From an uncultured Prevotella sp. (GTDB lineage Bacteria; Bacteroidota; Bacteroidia; Bacteroidales; Bacteroidaceae): a stretch of 9,018 bases of DNA. The DNA is taken from contig CAKOVA010000070.1 in the NCBI GenBank assembly GCA_934120735.1, positions 1 to 9,018 of the forward strand. Direction: 5' to 3'. How positions within the stretch are numbered: the stretch's first letter is position 1; each line of letters begins with the position of its first letter. The position numbers and the translations under genes are program-made. Positions 1-5,228 of this stretch are shown one piece after another. The notes below the pieces were generated by a model. The model saw only the letters and a program-made list of their open reading frames with translations. It did no database searches and was not told the origin of the DNA.

Positions 1-313
1 CAACGATTACTTCGTCGAGCTTACTGTCATCGCTAACCAATCTAACGGTCATGTTGTTGGTAGCAACAACTGTTTGAGTCACCATTCCAATGTATGAAAT
101 CATGAGTTTTGCACCACTTGGCACACTTAAGGTAAACTTACCCTCAATGTTAGTGGCGGTACCATTTTTAGTTCCTTGAACTACAACGGAGGCTCCAATA
201 ACAGGCTGACCATCTTCCGCTGAAATTACAGTACCTGTAATTTGTGTTTGTGCCATTGCCATACCTATACTTAGGAACAGGCAAGCGAGAAATAGTGTTA
301 GTCTTTTTTTCAT
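1..313 (-). CDS. SusC/RagA-type TonB-dependent outer membrane protein, N-terminal part (runs off window)
   Basis: Only the first 104 codons are present; the gene continues beyond position 1. Translated from the ATG at 313-311, the protein starts MKKRLTLFLACLFLSIG and continues to an AMAQ-like signal peptidase site near residue 22, so it is exported. Residues about 24-97 form a carboxypeptidase-D regulatory-like beta-sandwich (ITGTVISAEDGQPVIGASV, then a GT..G..T...G.F.L pattern and a YIGM strand). This domain opens almost every SusC/RagA protein. The visible end, SKLDEVIV, matches the DEVIVV TonB-box region just before the plug domain. In the family these proteins form the outer-membrane barrel that imports glycans or peptides with a SusD lipoprotein; the substrate cannot be told from this part. 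A purine-rich Shine-Dalgarno-like AGGAG lies 8 bases before the ATG, which is unusual in this phylum. Base composition is more AT-rich than the suf genes. Confidence 0.9.
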   Translation of the reverse strand, partial: MKKRLTLFLACLFLSIGMAMAQTQITGTVISAEDGQPVIGASVVVQGTKNGTATNIEGKFTLSVPSGAKLMISYIGMVTQTVVATNNMTVRLVSDDSKLDEVIV

Positions 314-512
314 AAAAATTTCTCCTTTCAATCGCTAATTTAACATATTATTTATTATTAATGGTTTGTTCAGTAGTATTAAAAGTAGCTCTTAGCGATA
401 GATATTTATACAGGATTCATTCTTCTCTTGCCAATTTACATTTCAGTCTGTAAACATAAATCTGACTCAGCGAAACATTCCGTGATATCACATCCTTTAG
501 GCTAACGATTTA

Positions 513-520
513 CAAATATA
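513..520 (-). promoter_or_regulatory. Candidate -7 promoter element upstream of the SusC-like gene
   Basis: On the minus strand the sequence reads TATATTTG, a full match to the Bacteroidetes -7 consensus TAnnTTTG. About 19 bases upstream is a T-run (540-548 on the plus strand as A) that could serve as a weak -33 region. It would give a leader of roughly 190 nt before the ATG at 313. A weaker box, TATGTTTA, lies nearer at 451-458. No experimental support; AT-rich DNA makes chance matches likely. Confidence 0.4.
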
Positions 521-708
521 GGTGAATTGTGCGAAAAGTAAAAAAAAATGAGTTAATAGTTGTGCTTTTTAACATATTTTAGCGAACAAAGATTAAAATA
601 ACCTATCCTCACACCCTAATTTTACTAAGTAAGAACGGTACAGTTAAAGCAGGTGGGTGAGGCATGCAAGTCCCGATAGGGCATGCTCCAATAGAAGCAT
701 GGACAACG

Positions 709-740
709 GTTCATGAAATTTTAGAAACTGTTTCATGAAC
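709..740. repeat. Perfect 10-bp inverted repeat with self-palindromic arms
   Basis: GTTCATGAAA (709-718) and TTTCATGAAC (731-740) are exact reverse complements separated by 12 bases. Each arm contains the palindrome TTCATGAA, so the site is at once an inverted and a direct repeat with a 22-base period. A second small palindrome, GAAAC-T-GTTTC (724-734), overlaps the right arm, so two alternative foldings are possible. It could be an operator for a dimeric regulator or a small hairpin. It has no adjacent T-run, so it is not an intrinsic terminator. Confidence 0.5.
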
Positions 741-867
741 ATCCCATAAACACAATCATTACTATCCATGTAACCATTTGAGAAATAAGAAAAGGATTCG
801 TGGACAGTAGTGATTGAACTTACATATTTCATTGAAGTTGTGAATTCAACCTAAAATGCGCAATAAC

Positions 868-884
868 GTCGCAACATTTGCGAC
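868..884. repeat. Perfect 7-bp palindrome GTCGCAA-CAT-TTGCGAC
   Basis: GTCGCAA (868-874) and TTGCGAC (878-884) are exact reverse complements around CAT. Related half-sites lie close by: the self-complementary TGCGCA at 857-862 and TTGTCGCA at 900-907. AATTTT follows the right arm. The cluster looks more like an operator than a terminator, since the T-tract is short and a 3-base loop is tight. No gene starts next to it. Confidence 0.45.
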
Positions 885-995
885 AATTTTCCGGGCCTTT
901 TGTCGCATCTACAAATGGGGAACATAAACCAGTGACCATCCTTTCACAACTCTTTCAATAAAAAAATGATGTATTTGTTGTTGTAAACAGCGTAG

Positions 996-1254
996 ATGAT
1001 ATCAACAACGAAATAAACAAAAAACACGAAAATGTGCGTTTGATATAAAGAAACCAAAGAACGTAGACGTTCTGACGAAAGGAAAGAAAAAGAAATGAAC
1101 TACACCCTTCCACCACCCCCTTCATCGAAAGAGAAATACTGCGACTTTTTTCGTCTTTTTAGACAGAACGGGACGTTCTTTCGTAAAATATCTTTTTCGG
1201 CAACGTATTTTTGCTTCTTTGGCGTTTTTCGTTGTTAAAATATTGAGATATCAT
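996..1254. repeat. Long imperfect inverted repeat centred near 1119 (MITE-like or large hairpin)
   Basis: Several blocks are mirrored about one centre. ATGATATC (996-1003) pairs with GATATCAT (1247-1254). AACAACGAAA (1004-1013) pairs with TTTCGTTGTT (1227-1236). The small palindrome AGAACGT-AG-ACGTTCT (1058-1073) is mirrored by AGAACG-GGA-CGTTCT (1165-1179). The left arm is A-rich and the right arm T-rich, as a fold-back needs. The sequence between the arms (1104-1123) is a pyrimidine tract rich in CCC. The arms are not continuous: matches between blocks are patchy, and the right side carries about 10 extra bases between its two outer blocks. It has no transposase and no clear target-site duplication that I could find. 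A degraded miniature element is possible, as is a structured RNA. Confidence 0.4.
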
Positions 1255-1288
1255 GATCCTTTTCTGTTGGCACGCAAGATATGATATC
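1247..1288. repeat. Imperfect 11-bp hairpin
   Basis: GATATCATGATC (1247-1258) pairs with GATATGATATC (1278-1288) in 11 positions with one bulged G, leaving a 19-base loop. Its left arm is also the outer right block of the larger inverted repeat starting at 996, so the two structures are mutually exclusive. ATGATATC thus occurs three times here (996, 1281, and inverted at 1247). Confidence 0.4.
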
Positions 1289-1320
1289 CGCTTCATTTGT
1301 AGTTTTGAGACAGACGTTAC

Positions 1321-1353
1321 CAACTGATGACTTTTTCTATCAGCTGATTTTTT
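1321..1353 (+). terminator. Weak terminator-like hairpin with T-run
   Basis: CAACTGAT (1321-1328) pairs with ATCAGCTG (1339-1346) at 7 of 8 positions around a 10-base loop, followed shortly by six T (1348-1353). The same left arm is an exact complement of ATCAGTTG at 1387-1394, so two pairings compete. No plus-strand gene lies upstream, so a terminator role is doubtful; it may belong to a lost gene or be chance in AT-rich DNA. Confidence 0.2.
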
Positions 1354-1445
1354 ATGTTAAATAAAAGAGCCGTGACCATGCTTTTTATCAGTTGTTTTGG
1401 GGGTAGCAATAGACCACTGTTTCAATCTCTTTGACTTTACCGTCC

Positions 1446-1505
1446 AAAGTCCATGCAATTGGAGGAGAAAGTCAATGCAATTGGAGACCAAAGTCAATGC
1501 AATTG
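1446..1505. repeat. 22-bp tandem repeat, 2.7 copies
   Basis: Two complete units, 1446-1467 and 1468-1489, and a partial third, 1490-1505, share AAAGTC(C/A)ATGCAATTG with exact 22-base spacing; the units end GAGGAG and GAGACC. The inverted half-motif GACTTT lies just left at 1433-1438. There are no unique spacers, so this is not a CRISPR array. A spacing of about two helical turns would place protein-binding sites on one face of the DNA, as in operators or iterons. It lies about 140 bp beyond the end of the WYL regulator. Confidence 0.65.
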
Positions 1506-1642
1506 TAACTATTTGAAATACAAAGAGAAACAGACGTCCAACAACCGAAAAACGAAGAGGTTTTGAGATATTCTAAATGTAAAATGGAGTGGGAAGGAAA
1601 TCCTCCCCTAGTTGAGATTCAGGAGAGGCTAAATGGTACACG

Positions 1643-2587
1643 TCACCGCTCATTTTTTGTCGGGCGAACAGGGCGAAAGCCGGAAACCTTCTGGCTCATC
1701 TGCTCTACACGGTCGGCGATGTATTGCTTGAAACGCTGATCTTGCAGAACCTCGATGTCTTGGAACAAGCCCAGCACAAAACGCCCGATGCCCAGATAGC
1801 TGGCCACGTCGGCTTTGAAAATCCAGTGTTTCTCATCCTTCTCGGGAGCCAAGAAAGGGTGCGACTGCGGGTACTCCTCGAGCAAAAGATTGTATGCCAA
1901 CTGCCCCAGGCGCAGTTTCACCGGCAGCTTTTCGTCGCCACTGAACATGAAGATATCCGTGAACAGGTCGCGGTGCTTGGCCTGGTTCATCCAAAACACA
2001 TCCATCACCTCAACGCTCTTGATGCGCGACACCTTGAACGTTTTGCACATGTCCGACTGCATCTCGTAGCACCGCACGTCCATATCGTCGTTCATCAGCA
2101 GGTAAGGCTCTACCACACGGTCGGAAACAGTCTTGCTGTGGGGCGACGAATAACCCCTGAGCACCACGACGCTCTGTGTTTCCATCGCCTCTTTCAAGGT
2201 GCGCACGTTGTTGTGAATGCGCTTCAAAGCGGCTGGTGAGAACGACCCTTCCAGACTGTAATAGCGGTCGAGTTTGGTTTTGAGGGTAGCCAGAATAATG
2301 TCTTTCTTATTGCTCGCCTCCAGCATTCGGCGCAGGTAAGCGGCTTCTTCCTTGGTGAAAACGATGTTGTCGTGCAGTCGTCTGAAAAACTTACTATTGG
2401 GATCCAGGCGGTAATAGGCTCCGGTTTTGATGACCTGAAAACCACTGTTGCGCAGATAGTCAAGATAATAGTAGAGGTTGCGCCGCGTGACGTGAAGCCT
2501 GTCGGCCAACTGCTGGGCGGTGTAGTTGTTGTTATCGGTGAGCAACAGCAGCAGCTCGAGTTCGTTTCCGAATTTTTCTAATCGCAT
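1643..2587 (-). CDS. WYL-domain transcriptional regulator (HTH-WYL-WCX)
   Basis: This 314-residue protein has the layout of the WYL regulator family. Residues about 6-60 are a winged helix-turn-helix (TAQQLADRLHVTRRNLYYYL is the helix-turn-helix core). A helical linker follows, then a WYL domain at about 138-200 (VVLRGYSS, RVVEPYLLM, CYEMQSDMCKTFKVSRIKSV). A WCX-like C-terminal extension covers about 221-298. WYL domains are ligand-sensing or oligomerising modules; members control DNA repair, defence islands, metabolism and other functions, so no target can be named. The ATG at 2587 starts directly at the conserved N-terminus, and the stop is TGA. It is followed by the repeat-rich gap and preceded by the 8-bp-period array, so it appears to be a single-gene unit. 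The adjacent 22-bp repeats could be its binding sites, but this is only a guess. Base composition resembles the suf genes, so it looks native. Confidence 0.88.
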   Translation of the reverse strand: MRLEKFGNELELLLLLTDNNNYTAQQLADRLHVTRRNLYYYLDYLRNSGFQVIKTGAYYRLDPNSKFFRRLHDNIVFTKEEAAYLRRMLEASNKKDIILATLKTKLDRYYSLEGSFSPAALKRIHNNVRTLKEAMETQSVVVLRGYSSPHSKTVSDRVVEPYLLMNDDMDVRCYEMQSDMCKTFKVSRIKSVEVMDVFWMNQAKHRDLFTDIFMFSGDEKLPVKLRLGQLAYNLLLEEYPQSHPFLAPEKDEKHWIFKADVASYLGIGRFVLGLFQDIEVLQDQRFKQYIADRVEQMSQKVSGFRPVRPTKNER

Positions 2588-2593
2588 GGGGAA

Positions 2594-2702
2594 AGAAGTT
2601 TGTGAGTTTTTGAGTTTCTAAGTTTGTGAGTTTTTAGTTCTTGAGTTTTTAAGTTTTTAAGTTGGTGAGTTGACAAGTTAACAAGTTGACGAGTTGACGA
2701 GG
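2594..2702. repeat. Degenerate 8-bp-period tandem array (core RAGTT), about 13.5 units
   Basis: The 109 bases between the WYL gene start and the rnhB side divide into consecutive 8-base units with core (A/G)AGTT: for example GTGAGTTT, TTGAGTTT, CTAAGTTT, then ACAAGTTA, ACAAGTTG, ACGAGTTG. One unit, at 2634-2640, is a base short. The WYL-proximal half is T-rich, the distal half reads RAGTTRAC. It occupies the place where the promoter of the regulator gene should be. The same motif returns at 8853-8900 and, inverted, at 8946-9000. An 8-base unit is not a codon multiple and no open frame fits it. Confidence 0.8.
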
Positions 2703-2804
2703 ATGTGTTCATGCTGGATTCCTTCTATCCACAGCGAGCTAAGCACTCGAGCATCAGAAGCCAACGCATATCAAGCAAAAGCACGCAACCTCGTAAGACA
2801 AGCG

Positions 2805-2821
2805 TGATGCAACGTGCATCA
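2805..2821 (-). other. Perfect 7-bp stem-loop just after rnhB
   Basis: TGATGCA (2805-2811) and TGCATCA (2815-2821) are exact reverse complements around a 3-base loop, 20 bases beyond the rnhB stop codon. No T-run follows on the minus strand, so it is not a canonical intrinsic terminator. It may protect the transcript end or be incidental. Confidence 0.3.
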
Positions 2822-2841
2822 GTTGGACAAAAGGCAGTGCA

Positions 2842-3453
2842 CTAAAAATCTAAGGACAGCTCTTCACTGCCCAATAGATTGTACGAGCGGCGGTGATAGG
2901 GCGTGACGCCATACGCACGGATGGCCTCCCGATGCTTGCGTGTGGGATAGCCCATGTTCGATTGCCAGTCGTATTGCGGATATTCTTGCGCCAGCCTGTC
3001 CATGTAATCGTCCCGAAAAGTCTTGGCCAGAATGCTGGCTGCGGCGATGTCCTGGTACTTACCGTCACCTATTATAATAGTGGTATAGGGCAAATCGTGA
3101 TAAGGTGTGAAGCGATTTCCATCCACGATGATGGCTTGCGGACGGGTGGTGAGCTGATCCAGCGCGCGGTGCATGGCCAGAAAACTGGCGCGCAGGATGT
3201 TGATTTCGTCAATCTCCTGCGGTGTTACCTCGCCCACAGCCCACGCCACGGCATCGTTGATGATGGTTTGGCGCAATGCGTTGCGCTTTTTGCGGGAGAG
3301 TTGTTTCGAATCGTTCAGCTCCGCATTGTCATAGTTGGGCGGCAGGATGACGGCGGCGGCAAACACGCTTCCGGCCAAGCATCCACGCCCCGCCTCGTCG
3401 CATCCAGCCTCGATGAGATTGGGATAAAAATGAGATTTTAAAGTGTTGTGCAT
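2842..3453 (-). CDS. rnhB: Ribonuclease HII
   Basis: A 203-residue protein of the usual RNase HII length. It cuts the RNA strand of RNA-DNA hybrids and removes single ribonucleotides left in DNA, in the cytoplasm, using Mg or Mn. The catalytic acids are all visible: D19 and E20 in the opening motif CDEAGRGCLAG, D111 in IIVDGNRF, and D130 in the GDGKYQDIAAASILAK segment (residues 129-144). The conserved NDSKQLSRKKR segment (47-57) and the late GYPTRKHREAI helix also fit. The ATG at 3453 gives about 15 residues before the first motif, as expected for the family, and the stop is TAG. It is divergent from the small plus-strand gene to its right and separated from the WYL gene by 254 bases with a repeat array, so it is probably transcribed alone. 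A weak TAACTTTA box at 3469-3476 (minus) is a possible -7 element. Confidence 0.97.
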   Translation of the reverse strand: MHNTLKSHFYPNLIEAGCDEAGRGCLAGSVFAAAVILPPNYDNAELNDSKQLSRKKRNALRQTIINDAVAWAVGEVTPQEIDEINILRASFLAMHRALDQLTTRPQAIIVDGNRFTPYHDLPYTTIIIGDGKYQDIAAASILAKTFRDDYMDRLAQEYPQYDWQSNMGYPTRKHREAIRAYGVTPYHRRSYNLLGSEELSLDF

Positions 3454-3537
3454 CCTCTATATGTGAAATAAAGTTAACCTACAACAAGTATTAACTACCT
3501 TTATTTGGTATGGAAAAATGAGTTCCAACTCTTGTCG

Positions 3538-3545
3538 TACTTTTG
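3538..3545 (+). promoter_or_regulatory. Probable -7 promoter element of the small plus-strand gene
   Basis: TACTTTTG matches the Bacteroidetes -7 consensus TAnnTTTG exactly and lies 16 bases before the ATG at 3562, implying a very short leader. The -33 TTTG is not at the usual 19-21-base spacing; the nearest (3504-3507) is about 30 bases away. The box argues against any start upstream of it, such as the TTG at 3505. Confidence 0.55.
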
Positions 3546-3561
3546 CCGCATCAAACAGAAC

Positions 3562-3861
3562 ATGAACCATCAAATACAAACGACAATGGAAAAGAACATT
3601 CTTTTATCAGAAAGCACACCTTCGGCACGAATCTCTTATCAGCACATCATCGGTAAACTGTTGATGCCGATAGAACTTTTGCGGCGTTATTACGCCAAAG
3701 TGATGGAACGTGAGGTGAACACAAGGCAGACGTTGTTGCTGCTGAATGCCCAACTGGCATTCGTGATGACCGTGTTTCCCATCGAAGCGCCGTTTGCCGT
3801 GCGCGTGGTTTGCTGCCTGTGGCTGTTGAACGCTTTATGGAAATGCAAGCAAGCGCTCTGA
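3562..3861 (+). CDS. Hypothetical small protein with two hydrophobic C-terminal segments
   Basis: I do not recognise this 99-residue protein. It is the only plus-strand gene in the window. The first half is polar and basic, including IELLRRYYAKVMEREVNTRQ. The second half holds two hydrophobic stretches, about residues 57-72 (LLLLNAQLAFVMTVF) and 76-92 (APFAVRVVCCLWLLNAL), separated by a short PIE turn. The tail WKCKQAL is basic. This looks like a small inner-membrane hairpin protein with both ends in the cytoplasm. The frame stays open to a TTG at 3505, but a promoter-like box at 3538-3545 favours the ATG at 3562; the ATG at 3586, giving 91 residues, is an alternative. It faces sufS tail to tail: its TGA (3859-3861) directly abuts the sufS TAA (3862-3864). 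No function is proposed. Confidence 0.6.
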   Translation: MNHQIQTTMEKNILLSESTPSARISYQHIIGKLLMPIELLRRYYAKVMEREVNTRQTLLLLNAQLAFVMTVFPIEAPFAVRVVCCLWLLNALWKCKQAL

Positions 3862-5076
3862 TTAGAACATCCTGCTGACGCGCTCAATGCCCGCAACCAG
3901 TTGGTCAACCTCTTCGCGTGTGTTGTACAAAGCGAAGGAGGCGCGCGCCGTTCCTAAAACACCCAACCGCTGCATCAGCGGCTGCGCGCAGTGGTGCCCC
4001 GTGCGGATGGCGATGCCGAGCCTATCCAACAGGGTGCCCATGTCCATGTGGTGGATGTGGCCAACCTGAAAGCTGATGACCGCATCACGATGTGCCGCCT
4101 CTCCGAAGATGCGCATCCCAGGAATGGTTTGCATGCGCTCAAGGGCGTAGGTGGTCAGCTCGTGTTCATGCTTAGCTATGTTGTCCATGCCCAAGGATGA
4201 CAGGTAATCGAGCGCGACGGCCAACCCATGCGTGGCAATGTAATCGGGTGTGCCTGCCTCGAACTTCAATGGTGGCCGCTCGAAAGAAACCTTGTCGAAC
4301 GACACATGGCTAATCATCTCGCCTCCTCCCTGATAGGGTGGCAAACGGTCGAGCCATTCTTCCTTACCATAAAGCACGCCAATGCCCGTTGGTCCGTATG
4401 CTTTGTGGCCGCTGAAAACAAAGAAATCGCAATCCATATCTTGCATGTCTACCTTGAAGTGGGGCGCACTCTGCGCACCGTCTATCACCACCGGCACGCC
4501 ATGGGCATGCGCCGTGGCCGTCATCTGCTTCACGGGATTGACGGTACCCAGCACGTTGCTCACCTGCGTCAGGCTCACCAATTTAGTTTTGTTGGTAAAC
4601 AACTTTTCGTATTCGTCAATCATCAGCTCCCCCGCATCGGTCATCGGAATCACTTTGAGCACGATGCCCCTTTGCTGAGCTTGCAACTGCCACGGCACAA
4701 TGTTGGAATGATGCTCCATGGCAGACACGATTACTTCGTCGCCTTCGTGCATGAACGCCTGACAATAGGTGGCGGCGATGAGGTTCAAACCCTCGGTGGT
4801 GCCCCGGGTGAAAACCACCTCAGTGGCCGAGCGGGCATTGATGAAGCGACGCACCGTCTCGCGGGCAGCCTCGTGAAGTTCGGTGGCCTGCTGCGACATC
4901 CAGTGCACGCCGCGGTGGACGTTGGCGTTGACGTTGAGGTATTCGTCACGCATGGCATCCAACACACACAAGGGTTTCTGCGTGGTGGCCGCATTATCCA
5001 AGTAAATTAGAGGCTTGTCGTAGACCTTTCGGGAGAGGATGGGAAAATCCTGACGGATGGAAGAAATATCGTACAT
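3862..5076 (-). CDS. sufS: Cysteine desulfurase SufS
   Basis: A 404-residue PLP enzyme, the family's normal length. It converts L-cysteine to L-alanine and carries the sulfur as a persulfide for Fe-S assembly by SufBCD. Visible active-site residues are the EHHSN segment with H123, D199 and Q202 in VIDGAQSAPH, the PLP lysine K225 in SGHKAYGPTG, and the persulfide cysteine C363 in RTGHHCAQP. The RTGHHCAQP context marks the group II (SufS/CsdA) type rather than IscS/NifS. The frame stays open to 5235, but family alignment begins at MYDISSIRQDFPILSRK, so the ATG at 5076 is chosen; the 53 extra codons read across the terminator and the sufD stop. It follows sufD by 152 bases with a terminator between, and no good promoter box was found there. 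No SufE/SufU partner is in the window. Confidence 0.97.
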   Translation of the reverse strand: MYDISSIRQDFPILSRKVYDKPLIYLDNAATTQKPLCVLDAMRDEYLNVNANVHRGVHWMSQQATELHEAARETVRRFINARSATEVVFTRGTTEGLNLIAATYCQAFMHEGDEVIVSAMEHHSNIVPWQLQAQQRGIVLKVIPMTDAGELMIDEYEKLFTNKTKLVSLTQVSNVLGTVNPVKQMTATAHAHGVPVVIDGAQSAPHFKVDMQDMDCDFFVFSGHKAYGPTGIGVLYGKEEWLDRLPPYQGGGEMISHVSFDKVSFERPPLKFEAGTPDYIATHGLAVALDYLSSLGMDNIAKHEHELTTYALERMQTIPGMRIFGEAAHRDAVISFQVGHIHHMDMGTLLDRLGIAIRTGHHCAQPLMQRLGVLGTARASFALYNTREEVDQLVAGIERVSRMF

Positions 5077-5169
5077 AGAATGAAATTGTATGGATGGGAC
5101 TGGCCGTTTTGTTGATCGGAGCCGACTATTGGTTGGGCCTGTCACGGATGATTGGTTTGAACGTTCACG
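5077..5169. other. sufD-sufS spacer with a short hydrophobic plus-strand reading frame
   Basis: Between the terminator and the sufS start I find no TTG or TAnnTTTG pair for a minus-strand sufS promoter; the nearest is a poor TACAATTTC at 5082-5090. On the plus strand, ATG at 5094 opens a 34-codon frame starting MGLAVLLIGADYWLGLSRMI, resembling one membrane helix and ending inside the hairpin at about 5198. It has no clear promoter, and its 3' end overlaps the terminator stem, so I do not call it a gene. Confidence 0.3.
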
Positions 5170-5214
5170 AAAAAACCTCCGCCCAAGTTTGCCTTTGAAA
5201 GCACTTGGGGGAGG
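5170..5214 (-). terminator. Strong intrinsic terminator after sufD
   Basis: Read on the minus strand, CCTCCCCCAAGT-type sequence folds on its complement: plus-strand arms are 5176-5188 (CCTCCGCCCAAGT) and 5203-5214 (ACTTGGGGGAGG). They make 12 pairs with one bulged base around a 14-base loop, and TTTTTT (5175-5170) follows at once. It begins about 15 bases beyond the sufD stop. The T-run is only on the minus-strand side, so it acts in the suf direction. It should end or attenuate sufBCD transcription before sufS. Confidence 0.88.
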
Positions 5215-5228
5215 CAATGATGGGCTAA

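Larger units (their letters stand above)
314..1642. other. Long AT-rich stretch without a convincing gene, rich in inverted and direct repeats
   Basis: About 1.3 kb separate the SusC-like gene from the WYL regulator. The longest open frame is 62 codons (644-832, minus) and has no recognisable domain. No tRNA or rRNA pattern was seen. The stretch is clearly more AT-rich than the genes to its right. It holds several inverted repeats (709-740, 868-884, 1058-1073, 1165-1179, 1247-1288, 1321-1346), a mirrored pair of arms around 1119 and a 22-bp tandem repeat at 1446-1505; these are listed separately. It could be a decayed mobile element, a regulatory leader for the SusC-like operon, or both. Confidence 0.6.

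Noticed and set aside
644..832. 62-codon minus-strand frame in the long gap
   Set aside because: No recognisable domain, no promoter or leader signal, and the inverted repeat at 709-740 lies inside it.
1446..1505. CRISPR array
   Set aside because: The 22-base units follow one another directly without unique spacers, and no cas gene is present.
1580..1610. Terminator for the WYL gene at the GGGAAGG/CCTCCC inverted repeat
   Set aside because: The stem is short with a bulge, the loop is too small, and no T-run follows on the minus strand.
3505..3561. TTG start for the small plus-strand gene
   Set aside because: A consensus -7 promoter box lies inside this stretch, so the transcript probably starts downstream of the TTG.
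4228..5010. 260-codon plus-strand frame opposite sufS
   Set aside because: It is a shadow of sufS, rich in histidine and arginine as expected for the antisense of a conserved gene, and has no family resemblance.
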